This document shows, piece after piece, positions 45,985-55,776 of a stretch of DNA of 64,000 nt. A program made the translations under genes and the position numbers. Position 1 is the first letter of the stretch. Each line of letters opens with the position of its first letter. The notes under the pieces are model-generated. The model did no database searches. It was given only the letters and a program-made list of their open reading frames with translations, and was not told where the DNA came from. Source of the DNA: Calonectria ilicicola (lineage: Eukaryota; Ascomycota; Sordariomycetes; Hypocreales; Nectriaceae); assembly GCA_020809705.1 (NCBI GenBank), contig CP085831.1:558001-622000 (forward strand). The letters are read 5' to 3'.

Positions 45985-46395
45985 CTTATTAACTATAATT
46001 AAGTTAGAGGTATAATGATTATATTGTTCTTTGAATTAAGTTATTAATTAGGAGAGGCTTTGAATAATCCAGCTAATATTGCTGGGGCGGTAGGATTAGA
46101 ACCTTATTATTTCCTTTTAAAAGGGAAGAAGAAGATTATAAACCTCTATTAAAACCTCCTAGTCTTCCTTAGTTAACCTCTTATTAATTAGCAGCCTTCG
46201 ATCTTCCTTTTCTATTAAATTAATCCCAATTTATAACTGAATTGACTCCTTAAGGCGAAGGGCCCGTTCAATTATATAAAAAGTCGAATTCCAACACATC
46301 TCATTATTATTATATAGTTGAATGTTATTGTTAACCTCCAATAAGCTATTATCAGTATTATTAACTTAGTATTAAACCTGGATAGAAAAGGCTTC

Positions 46396-46590
46396 CTAAT
46401 GTTGAGGGGATCGGCGGATGAATATTACTACATCTGACAGCTTAATTACCGGACCACTTTTTAGCCAGCTAGTTAAATTAGCTTGTTCCTCGGGAGTCAG
46501 CCATATAACAGCTTTATTGTTCAGTAAGGTAAGTTGGGCTTGTTCTGTGGGCTTGAGGAAGGCTTTAGCAGTAAGGTTAATGATATGATC
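46396..46590 (-). pseudogene. hAT transposase central fragment
   Basis: A minus-strand stretch of 64 codons with DHIINLTAKAFL, SWLKSGPVIKL and VVIFIRRSPQ. These match the hAT transposase core (GHIINLxxKAFL...W...GPxxKLHNxVxFIRRSPQRR). It lies between the two LTR insertions, in the order expected for a minus-strand transposase. Confidence 0.8.
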
Positions 46591-47043
46591 TTAATAGTAT
46601 AGTTGAATTATTAAAGGCTTTATAAATAAGGGCTAATTTAGAAAAGTAGGAAGGTGGTTAGAAAAGAGATAATTAAGGCATGTATTGTTAATAGGGGCGT
46701 TATCTAATGTAAAGAAATTAAGGCTTTAAAGGTTATAGTTTTTAATAATTTTTAATATTAAAGGGGTAATATTTTTATCTAAATGAATATTAAAAATGTA
46801 TTTTAAGGTAAGGAGCTTAGTTTATAGGCTGCTGGTATAGTTAATAAAGTAACTGACGACTTCTAAGAGGGCCTGTTGGTTAGGGGAAGTCCAAGTATTG
46901 AAGGTAAGGTAGATGAGTGATTGAGCACATTGAAGCTAGCGTTTAATTATTTATTAGCGAGTTTTAAAGTCATCTATTACCTAAGCCTTTATAGTTAACT
47001 GATGTATTAGTAAGGTATTATTGATAATATGACTTGGTATTTA

Positions 47044-47438
47044 TGTAACGGTCTGGTCAATTCCCAACTTGATGAACCAATCAGAACGAAGGGTTTATTG
47101 TTGGCAGGATGGTTAGGCGCGTTATGGTAAATAGAGCAATGGAAGTGTTACGTTAGGTAATAGTCAATCGCAATTGAGGTAACCAAGTTGTATTGAAAGC
47201 TGGCTAGTATCGGCCATAAGGGCGGATTCTAACCTGTCTATATACTATTATCGTAGTAGGCGCTCACTGTGTTGGTTCTATCTAAGTATTGGTGATCGGA
47301 TGGGTGATCACAGGGTGATCACCAACATTATGGGTGATCGCGAGTGAGCGCTTCCTTATTGGTTGGTGTGGGGCTATAGGGTAGGTAGGTGTTAGTTCTG
47401 CCGTCGTAGACCGCCTAGGCGTGTCATGGGTCATAACA
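47044..47438 (-). repeat. LTR of retrotransposon 2, left (3') copy
   Basis: 395 bp, starting TGTAACGGTC and ending GGTCATAACA on the plus strand. It contains repeated GGTGATC words (GTGATCGGATGGGTGATCAC) that could form hairpins. Confidence 0.95.
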
Positions 47439-47534
47439 CGATGTCCCCCCTCTGTTGGTCTTGTCCTCAAGGCCCGTTAGTTCGACCTTGTGTGTGAGTT
47501 TCCCCATTTTTAACCTTCAAAATATTTTCTAATT

Positions 47535-48155
47535 ATGCCTCGTGGTCCAGGTGATTCCAAACAGCGTCTTCGTGCCAAGGCCCGAGCTCAGCTTATTAAC
47601 TCAACGGGTTTTGAAATCATGCCGTGTTCATTCTGTTCCTCTAAGGGTTTGCGATGCAAGATGTTGCCGGATTCTGGTGACCGTTGCGGCGAGTGCACTC
47701 GTCGTGGTAGGACCTGTGATGCTTCAGAGGCGTCTTTGGCTGCGTGTGCGTCATTTTATGGTGGTGAATGTGGTTGGTTGCTGACTTTGGTAGTAAACCG
47801 GATAAATCGGGAGTCCGATCGTTTGGATATAGAGGAAGAGGTCGCTGAGGAGGAGTTCCTTCGTGTACAAGCGGAGGCGCTTGCGGCTCAGGCCAAGGTT
47901 CAGGAATCCTTGAACCGTTTATCCCGTCTTCGTCGTCAGAAACGTCAACTCAAGACGAAGGGTGTGGAGATGGTGCGTCGTGGGCTTTCTTCTTTGGATG
48001 AGTTGGAAGAGGCGGATCGGGTAGAGTCGGAAGCCGTTGTTCAGGCGCAGTCTTTAGGGGCAGTGGATGTTATCGATTGGAACGCTGTTGACCTCGATGG
48101 TTTGCTTGGCGTTGTGTCCTCAGGAACGCTTCCAGCAGCTTCGAGCAGTGCGTGA
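47535..48155 (+). CDS. Retrotransposon-borne antisense protein with Zn2Cys6-like cluster and coiled coil
   Basis: 206 aa from ATG 47535, on the strand opposite gag-pol and 97 bp inside the left LTR. Six cysteines at residues about 32-62 have spacing C-x2-C-x6-C-x9-C-x2-C-x6-C (CSFCSSKGLRC and CGECTRRGRTC), fitting the fungal Zn2Cys6 pattern. The N-terminus is basic (DSKQRLRAKARAQL). Residues about 95-145 form a charged coiled coil (EEEVAEEEF...QESLNRLSRLRRQKRQLK). Layout resembles a DNA-binding plus dimerisation protein. The last 86 bp overlap the pol chromodomain end on the other strand. It is intact, in contrast to pol. Similar antisense proteins are, to my knowledge, scattered in fungal genomes as hypotheticals. 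Function is unknown. Confidence 0.8.
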   Translation: MPRGPGDSKQRLRAKARAQLINSTGFEIMPCSFCSSKGLRCKMLPDSGDRCGECTRRGRTCDASEASLAACASFYGGECGWLLTLVVNRINRESDRLDIEEEVAEEEFLRVQAEALAAQAKVQESLNRLSRLRRQKRQLKTKGVEMVRRGLSSLDELEEADRVESEAVVQAQSLGAVDVIDWNAVDLDGLLGVVSSGTLPAASSSA

Positions 48156-51100
48156 GATGTTTCGCGGGTTCCCATGTTGTTTCTTTATAGCCTTTCCATT
48201 TAATTTCAAATTTCCCGTCTTCTTCTCTCCTTTGTAGGATTTTTCGACTTCCCACTGATCTTCTGGGTTTTCTATTTGTGGTTTGTAGCTGGGTCCTGTA
48301 TTGACTTGGATGCCGTCACCGGGTTCTAGCAGTGAAATGTGGAAGATAGGGTGCACTTTAATGTTGTCTGGGAGGTCGAGTTCATAGTTGTTTTCTGATA
48401 TTTTTCTTTTAATGGGGTATGGTCCAATCTGCGTGAAGTCGATTTTTTTGTTTTGTCTTTTTGTTGCAAGATTTTTTGTTGCTAGGTAGACCATGTCTCC
48501 CTCCGAAAAGGTTGGTCCCTTCAGCCTTTTGAGGTTGTAATGTCTCTTCATGATGTTACGGACGAACTCAAGTTCTGTCTTCATTTCTTCATGTAATTTT
48601 CTTAGATCATCTGACTTGATCATAGCTTTTGCTTGGATTGTGCCTTCTAAGGGGCTCGGTAAGCATCTGGTGTGAAGCCAAAATTGGCTTTTGCTGGTGT
48701 TGTCTTAATGCTGTGATTGTAGGATGTGTTATGTGCTAGCTGTGCGATAGGTAACTTTTCTACCCAGTCGGTTTGTTCGTAGTTAATGTAGCATCGTAGA
48801 TATTGCTCAATTTCCTGGTTTTGGCGTTCGGTTTGTCCGTCTGTTTGGGGGTGGAAAGCTGTGCTTAGCTTGTGGTTTAACCCCATTAAGGACATCAGGC
48901 TTTGCCAAAACTTAGATGCAAATGGTTGTCCTCTATCCGATATGATTTCGGTTGGTAGGCCGTGTATAGCGACTATATGTCGAAAGAAAAGGTAGGCGAA
49001 TTGTTCTTCTTTTGTTGCTTTATTATATGGGAGATAATATGCTGCTTTCGTGAAGCGATCAACAATAACGAAAATACTATCATAGTATACTCCTGTAGCA
49101 GGGTCTGCTGACAAGGGGAGGTTGGTAATAAAGTCCATTGTGATTGAGTCCCATGGTCGTTGTGCGACAGGGGATGGTTGCAATAATCCGTATGGTTTGT
49201 GTCTTGGTTTTTTGGAGTGTCGACATAGGCTGCATTCCTTACATACTTGTTCAACTTTCTTTTTCATCTTACTAAAGGAAAATGTCTGTTTGACTCGTTC
49301 AAGGGTTTTGTTGATGCCTTTGTGGCCATGCAAGGGGTGTTCGTGAATGTCCCTTATTAACTCCATTTGGTGTTCTTCTGGCACTTGTAGGTAGTCCGTT
49401 TTTTCTTCTTCTGGAAGTGCTAGATTGTATTCTTCGATTTTCCTTAGTAGTGGATTGCCCTGTTCCACTCGTTGTGTGGGTATTTCCGCAGTAGTGGTTC
49501 TGGTTGCACGCGGCAATCCTCCTATTCTCATAGCGGCGATTATTTTCTTTGTTTCTATTGTCATTCCACTGATTGGGGCTTGTTCTAGTCCTCCGTTGGT
49601 GTTGTAGATCAATAGTTTTTCTTGTGTTTTTGGTTTTTCTGTGTTGTAGTCAGGTCGGCGGCTGATCGCATCGGCGCGGCCATTCTCAGTTCCTTTAACA
49701 TGAACGATTTGATAGTCGAATTCGGATAGGTATTCTGCATATCGTAGTTGCCTTCCACTGAGTTTTTGAGTGGTTGCGAAGTAGGCAATGTTTTTATGGT
49801 CGGTGTATACTGTGATTTTGTGGTTGCTTCCTAAAAGGTATTGTCGGAATTCTTTGAAAGCGTTGACAATAGCAAGGAATTCTTTATCGTAGATGGGGTA
49901 GTTTAGCTCAGGGCCATGTAGCTTATGCGAGTAGAATGCTATAGGATGTAGGTTTCCTTGTTCATCTCGTTGTCCGATCTGGGCCCCTAGGGCGAAGTCC
50001 GATGCATCGGTTTCTAGCTCTATAGGCTTATCAGGGTCGAACATTGCAAGGATGGGTTCTTCTAAAATAGCATTTTTTATGGCTTCGAATGATTGTTGTG
50101 CTTTATTTCCCCATCGAAAGGTAATTCCTTTCTTAGTTAGTTCTGTCATGCCTGAGGCGATTTTACTAAATCCCTTAATGAATCTTCGGTAATAGTTAGC
50201 AAATCCGAGGAAGGCTTGTACTTCCTTCACATTAGTAGGTTCCTTCCAATCTTTTACTGCAGCAACTTTCTTTGGGTCCATGCGAATTTCGTTAGGGCTG
50301 ATAATGTGTCCTAGAAATTCTACTTCTTGAGTGTGGAACTTGCTTTTTCTGGTTCAACCAGGAGTTTGGCGTCTTGGAGGGCTTTTAAGACCTTATGAAC
50401 GTGTTCTTCATGTTCTTCCTCGTTTTTGGAGAAGATGAGGATATCGTCCAGGTAGCAGACAACAAAGATATCTAAGTGTTCTCGTAATACATTGGTTATC
50501 ATTCGCTGAAATGATGCCGGTGCATTTGTGAGTCCAAAAGGCATAACTAGGTATTCAAACAGTCCAAACTTAGTTCGGAAAGCGGTTTTCCATTCATGTC
50601 CTTCTTTAATGCGAATAAGATTGTATGCTCCTTTAAGATCCAGTGCAGTAAAGATGTTGGCTCCATGAAGGCGATCCTTCATTTCATTAATCAATGGTAG
50701 TGGAGTGCGATCTTTAATGGTGATATCGTTGAGCTGTCGGTAGTCCACGACGAGGCGTAGCTTCCCGTTTTTCTTAGGCACAAACATGACAGGGTAACCA
50801 GCTTCGGAGTTTGAAATACGGATATATCCCTTTTTGAGCATATCTTGGATGTATTCCTTCAGGGTATCAAGCTCGATTTGGTTGAGATTATAAATAGGGT
50901 AAAATCGGGTGTTGGATCCGTCTTTAAGGACGATTTCGTGATCCCACTGGCTAAACTCAGGTAGTCCAGTGTCTAGTTCTTCTGCGAAGAGCTTTTCATA
51001 GATTCGGTACTGTGGGGGTACATTGTGCAGTCTGTCTGTTTCTGCTTCAGCCTTCATTTCTTTGAGGCTTTTATCGATTTGTTGGAACTGTGTTCTAAGG

Positions 51101-51664
51101 CAGGCGATCGTTCGTTGTCTTTGCCTTTTCTGACCGTTCTTGTGTTTATGTTTTGTTCCTTTGGGTGGCGAAGATTCTCCTTCGCTCATGTCTCCTGCTT
51201 GGTCAGGGCTAGGAGTTCGAGATCTCTCATCGTGTTTTATGGAAATATCGCTGGCTGCATCATACTCCTCGGGTATTTGCACCTGGCCAGTACGCCAGCA
51301 GATATTAGGGTTGTATCGGTATAACCATGGGTACCCTAAAACTAGGTCGTGTTGTCCGATATCAACAATATCGAAGGTTATTCCTTGGTTCTTTCCTTCA
51401 ACGAAGACTTTCAGGTGATCAATCTTTTTGTCTATAATACCGTTGTTATATCCAAAGGGTGTTCCTTCTATATTGATGATTTCGTACGGGTCGACTTTCG
51501 TTGTCCATGGTAGCTGAAGTTCGTTAACTACTCGAGGATTCACGTAGTTTCGCTCAGCTCCGCTATCCACCATAGCGTTACACCACTTCCCTTTAATCCT
51601 TACTTCTATTTCTAATCGTCGTCGGGGTTGCTCTTTAGTTGTAGAGTATAGAGCTTTTTAGGGA
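48070..51664 (-). pseudogene. pol of retrotransposon 2 with three single-base frame breaks
   Basis: Protease (MVDSGAERNYV), RT (YLDDILIFS, LVMPFGLTNAPASFQ), RNase H (LETDASDFALGAQI, YTDHKNIAYF), integrase zinc region (HPLHGHKG...CKECSLC) and DDE core (MDFITNLP, IISDRGQPF, TDGQTERQNQEIEQ), then a chromodomain (KFEIKWKGYKETTWEP) are all present. Frames change near 50350 (after EPEK, in an A run), near 48655 (after PDAYR) and near 48240 (after WEVEK, in an A run). Each is accounted for by one missing base. The pol frame equals the gag frame, but three stops lie between gag's end (51715) and about 51664. Confidence 0.88.
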
Positions 51665-51714
51665 GTTCTTTCGGTAACTCCGGGGTCGTTGCCCTAGCCG
51701 CTCCTGCTGCTCTT

Positions 51715-53496
51715 CTACAGGGGGCTCCGCTCGTTTTTTGGTTTTGTTCGGTGCCAGGCCATTGCTTTATCTATCATGTGGATATCGCATTTGGGGTCTT
51801 GACATTCATTCCAGGGCAGCTCGCTGCAATCGGGGAACTCAGGCTCACCTGGTTCCAACATAGTGAACTGGTAGTGGGGGTTTCTTCCCGTTACTTCGTG
51901 TCGGTCGAAGTGTCTCCCATAGGCGCGGTGGATGACCACGTCTTCTACCCTAATGGGAAAGCATGCTGCATGCTGCTTTTGTTCCATGTGTTGGAGGCAG
52001 TCGTGGTCGTAGCAGCTTACCCATGAGATGTTCTTATGTTCTTCGTGTACCGTGTTTAGTCTAGGGTCATCCTCCTTATGTTGGATAGGTCGGGGGTCGC
52101 GGTTTCCTGGTTGCCATTCGCTTCGCGCAAGTAGGAAGACTTTGTCTCCGTCCCACGAGGGTTCCCTGACTTGTTGGGCCATTCTTTTAATACTAGTTGT
52201 CCATTTCCTGTTTCCATTTTCGTCATAAGTGCAGGTATCCCACCATGCTGGTGCTTTGTCGGTATACACATCTAGGATGGATGCAGGGATTCCTATCTTC
52301 TTGGCTCGTTCCAACCATTCGTGGGGAAGGCAGGACTGGCCTTCTTGTCGGGTTGACCATGCTTTTCGGATGGCTTCATCGATTTCTTGTTGCGGAGTGA
52401 GTTTTACCTTGCGCAACTCATGGTTTTCCGTACATTGCTTAACTATGGTGGTTGGTTCATGTTTCTTAATGACAGCAAGAACAACTTTTCCTGTGGTATC
52501 CTCTTTTCCTTCTGGTACCGGGGTCCATTGAGTTTTCATAGTGTTGAGTTGTTTCTGTCCTTCTGGTATGGGTTTGAACTGATTTCCTGTTTTCGGGGAG
52601 CGGCATTCGAAGGATTTATGTCCTTTTTTCCCGCAGTTGAAGCAGGTAATCTTACTTTTGTCATACCCCTGGGTGGCGCCGAGTTCCATTGGCCCTGAAT
52701 GAGTCCCGTGTGCGGTGCTTTGTTGCTTATTCTGGGTTTTTCCTTTATTCGGGATATATGGGTTTTTGTTATCTCGGGCGCGTTCCTTGCGTCGGTTAAA
52801 TTGTCTTTCGTCGATCTTGACAGCACTTTTGATATACTCCGAGAGTTTTTCTGGCCGGTCTTCTTTATAGATTTCGTCCTTGACTTCGCCCTTCAGGCCT
52901 CTATAGTAGAGTTCCATTAGTGCGTCGTCATCCCAGGCTGTTCGTGCTGCAATCCTTTTGAACTCGGCCGAATACTGGCTGCAGGATTTTGTTTGTTTAA
53001 GTTCGTATAACTGGTTTACAGCTTGTTGTTCCATATCGATCGTGCCGAAATTGTCTTTAATAGCGGTTTCGAAATGTTCCCAGTCTCTGAAGATCTCTCG
53101 GGTCTCTTCATTTTGGTCGGCGTCGTCCTCGTTTTCCAGATAGTCTCTCATGATGGGTTCAAACCATACTCCTGCGTCTCCTTGGAGGAGGGTTTTGGTG
53201 TATAGTACCTGGGCTTCGGGGGTTGCAAGTCGCGTTGGGAAAAAGCGGAAGTATCCCTTCATTCGGGTGAGGAAGGGGACTACATCGGCAGCCTTTCCTA
53301 GGAAGGGCTCTGGGACCGGGGGTCTCAGAATTTCACCAATGTCTTTACCCTTGTTTCCTTCAACCGTGGTGGTTCCGGCTTTTTCTGCTTTAAGTTGTGC
53401 TTGTGCATCTGCGAGTTTCTTCTTAACCTGCTGCAGTTCCGTAGTCAACTCGGCGTTGCTAGGAGGAGCAGTGGCGGCGGGGTTCTTTCCGGACAT
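51715..53496 (-). CDS. gag of retrotransposon 2
   Basis: 593 aa, intact from MSGKNPAATA (53496) to a TAG at 51715. It has an N-terminal coil (ELQQVKKKLADAQAQLKAEK), a gag core (PFLTRMKGYFRFFP, QLYELKQTKSCSQYSAEFKR, ELYYRGLKGEVKDEI) and a CCHC zinc knuckle CFNCGKKGHKSFEC near residue 287. The following ~300 residues contain further Cys/His motifs (SCYDHDCLQH, CSELPWNECQDPKCDIH). This encodes the structural protein of the virus-like particle. Confidence 0.92.
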   Translation of the reverse strand: MSGKNPAATAPPSNAELTTELQQVKKKLADAQAQLKAEKAGTTTVEGNKGKDIGEILRPPVPEPFLGKAADVVPFLTRMKGYFRFFPTRLATPEAQVLYTKTLLQGDAGVWFEPIMRDYLENEDDADQNEETREIFRDWEHFETAIKDNFGTIDMEQQAVNQLYELKQTKSCSQYSAEFKRIAARTAWDDDALMELYYRGLKGEVKDEIYKEDRPEKLSEYIKSAVKIDERQFNRRKERARDNKNPYIPNKGKTQNKQQSTAHGTHSGPMELGATQGYDKSKITCFNCGKKGHKSFECRSPKTGNQFKPIPEGQKQLNTMKTQWTPVPEGKEDTTGKVVLAVIKKHEPTTIVKQCTENHELRKVKLTPQQEIDEAIRKAWSTRQEGQSCLPHEWLERAKKIGIPASILDVYTDKAPAWWDTCTYDENGNRKWTTSIKRMAQQVREPSWDGDKVFLLARSEWQPGNRDPRPIQHKEDDPRLNTVHEEHKNISWVSCYDHDCLQHMEQKQHAACFPIRVEDVVIHRAYGRHFDRHEVTGRNPHYQFTMLEPGEPEFPDCSELPWNECQDPKCDIHMIDKAMAWHRTKPKNERSPL

Positions 53497-53549
53497 TGTT
53501 ATTGCTCAATTGTTGACGCGGGTAACCAACTGAACAAGAGCTTTCAACG

Positions 53550-53944
53550 TGTAACGGTCTGGTCAATTCCCAACTTGATGAACCAATCAGAACGAAGGGT
53601 TTATTGTTGGCAGGATGGTTAGGCGCGTTATGGTAAATAGAGCAATGGAAGTGTTACGTTAGGTAATAGTCAATCGCAATTGAGGTAACCAAGTTGTATT
53701 GAAAGCTGGCTAGTATCGGCCATAAGGGCGGATTCTAACCTGTCTATATACTATTATCGTAGTAGGCGCTCACTGTGTTGGTTCTATCTAAGTATTGGTG
53801 ATCGGATGGGTGATCACAGGGTGATCACCAACATTATGGGTGATCGCGAGTGAGCGCTTCCTTATTGGTTGGTGTGGGGCTATAGGGTAGGTAGGTGTTA
53901 GTTCTGCCGTCGTAGACCGCCTAGGCGTGTCATGGGTCATAACA
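53550..53944 (-). repeat. LTR of retrotransposon 2, right (5') copy
   Basis: 395 bp, apparently identical to the left copy, followed by the duplication ATTTA at 53945-53949. Confidence 0.95.
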
Positions 53945-54494
53945 ATTTATAAGAGGCATTAGAAGGTGTTATATTCAATTGCTTTAAAGAATATATTTAA
54001 CTTAACAACCTAGTAAATAAGAGCAGCTTTTAGCTCAGCAACAACACCAAAAGCATTAGATTCTTCTTTAGCAGGCAACCTAGCATATGAATGAAGGTTA
54101 GTGAGGGTAGAAGAAGCTGGCGACAGTATTATCTCTTGATCTTGGCCCTTAGCAATAGAGTGTTAACTTCGTAAGTGGGCTATTGCTGCTGAAGTCGCTG
54201 CCTAAGTGAATAAACAGCCCTATATTTGTCCTTGCCGGTCGCAATAACGGCATAGCTAAAAGGTGCTGCTAAGGGTATTTCCATTAACTTCAATGAGGCT
54301 AAAGCTATGCTTAATAATAAAGGATTGTAACTTATAGCACCGGTATAGCCAGGAATAGAGGAAATATCTCTTATATACAAATTGTATTTGAGGGAGGGTT
54401 TAAATAGTTAGACTTTGAGTATTTTTAAGGTTGAAATCTTTAAGTTATGTAGTTATAAACTATATTTTTAGTTAAGTTTAAAAGGAAAATGAGG

Positions 54495-54530
54495 TTAAGG
54501 TTGGGGTTGGGGTTGAGGTTGAGATTAGGG
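54495..54530 (+). repeat. Telomere-like degenerate hexamer run inside the hAT
   Basis: Six units in register: TTAAGG, TTGGGG, TTGGGG, TTGAGG, TTGAGA, TTAGGG. They are variants of TTAGGG but few and imperfect, so a decaying microsatellite is equally possible. Confidence 0.5.
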
Positions 54531-55049
54531 CTGGGGATGAGATTACTAATAGTATTAAGGGTATTAAATTATAGAAAAAAGAATTAAATATAAAGATATT
54601 GTTGTCTTTATGCTTATTATATGTTCTAATAATTATAGAGATTATTTTACTAATCTCTTATTCCTCAACTAATTATTATACTTTATAGTAAGAAAGATGT
54701 AGATATATTAGGCCTTTTCTTTATAATATAGACTTAGTAGTAATTAAAGAGGTTAGAAAATGACTAATATAATAGTTCTGAATATTATAAATAAAGGTAT
54801 AATAATGTAATAGGCAAAAATAGCTATATTTTGTAGTGTTGTGGAAGGTAATTTTGTGTATAATGTATAGGAAAAGGTGAGGTTAGTAAGAATTCCTTTG
54901 TGATTGAAAAATCATGATCATGTAACCGATCATATAACCTGAGCTATACCGCTTTAGGTAATAACTAAGTAAAAAATTCCTCCAGGTAAACCACATCAAA
55001 GACACCAAAACTCAGCCAAAAAATCACACATCTACACTAAATACCCTAT

Positions 55050-55150
55050 ATCCAACTCAATCAATTCAATCAAATTGATCATTGTATTTGAATTGAATTG
55101 AACAATCGTTTTCTCGATTTGAATTGAATTGATTTGAATTGAATTGAGGC
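55050..55150. repeat. hAT right subterminal repeats
   Basis: A cluster of TTTGAATTGAATTGA words in both orientations next to the right terminal repeat, mirroring the left end. Confidence 0.8.
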
Positions 55151-55173
55151 GATTTGAATTGACCGCAGCGCTG
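55151..55173. repeat. hAT right terminal inverted repeat (23 bp)
   Basis: Exact inverse of 39813-39835, ending CCGCAGCGCTG. Confidence 0.93.
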
Positions 55174-55181
55174 ATTGCAGC
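55174..55181. repeat. 8-bp target-site duplication, right copy
   Basis: ATTGCAGC, identical to 39805-39812. Confidence 0.93.
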
Positions 55182-55629
55182 GCATTAGCTGTCGTGAAAG
55201 TCAGTCCATTTGCCGTGTAAGAGATATCTATACAAAATAAAACCAGACTTTAATGCCTGACACTTATCTAGAACTACAACAAGCACCAGCATCAAGTTGG
55301 GTATCCGAATCGTGACTGGGTGGCCCACCGTGAGAGAACCAGCCAATAAGATGGTTGCTGTTGACCAACCTACTGCTACAACCATTTATCCAGGTGCTAA
55401 ACCGGCATATGCTACCTACTGCGATTCGCCTGAGGCATATTACACTGCATGCGCGAAGGCTGGCGTGACTGCATCTACCACCACACTTCCAACTTCCACT
55501 ACGACTGATGTGGTATGCAGTAGTGGATGCGGATGTAAAAACCTTATCAGAAGAGCGGGGGAAGCAATGGGTTATGAGTTTGAGGATGGGTGGGACTTGC
55601 AAAGAATGCCCGGAATAGTATTGTTTTGA
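55182..55629 (+). pseudogene. 3' part of the secreted protein gene split by the hAT
   Basis: Directly after the target duplication, the frame of the 5' part continues in phase (55182-55216), followed by a 55-nt intron (GTAAGA...TATCTAG) and a last exon 55272-55629. Without the transposon the gene would span 186 codons including stop. Residues here include a Thr/Ser-rich start, YATYCDSPEAYYTACAKAG, a VTASTTTLPTSTTTDVVC segment and a CSSGCGCK motif. This C-x-Thr-rich arrangement resembles surface or secreted fungal proteins. Phase continuity across a 15.4-kb insertion is strong evidence that the two parts were one gene. Confidence 0.8.
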
Positions 55630-55776
55630 CGCATTGAATTGGAAACACCTTGATTATAATGAAACACACATCTTGTTTATAGCTATGTTATGGACTGAAT
55701 AAAGAATACTATAAAAGCGTAGTCTTTGATATATGCATTTTCATGACTCATGAAAGAAGAAAATGCTTCTTCAGGG

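Larger units (their letters stand above)
47044..53944 (-). mobile_element. Ty3/gypsy LTR retrotransposon 2 (young, chromodomain type), nested in the hAT
   Basis: Length 6901 bp with two 395-bp LTRs that look identical by eye, and the 5-bp duplication ATTTA (47039-47043 and 53945-53949). Identical LTRs indicate very recent insertion. On the minus strand it carries an intact gag and a pol broken by single-base shifts. On the plus strand it carries an additional gene (47535-48155). A polypurine tract (AGAGGGGGGA in minus sense, 47444-47453) lies next to the left, 3' LTR. It inserted after the hAT, whose sequence continues on both sides. Confidence 0.95.
39813..55173 (-). mobile_element. hAT superfamily DNA transposon carrying two nested LTR retrotransposons
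   Basis: The ends are perfect 23-bp inverted repeats beginning CAGCGCTGCGGTCAATT, flanked by the 8-bp duplication ATTGCAGC. Subterminal DNA on both sides is full of TTTGAATTGA-type repeats, likely transposase-binding clusters. Removing the two LTR elements and one copy of each of their 5-bp duplications leaves 3081 bp, a normal hAT length. Transposase pieces run on the minus strand: C-terminus at 39942-40118 and a central piece at 46396-46590, with the N-terminal part expected at 54-55 kb. The transposase is decayed, so the copy is inactive unless helped in trans. The insertion is in a coding exon. Confidence 0.93.

Noticed and set aside
47044..53944. CRISPR-like or tandem-repeat array
   Set aside because: The long direct repeats are the two LTRs of one retrotransposon; no spacer-repeat periodicity exists in the window.
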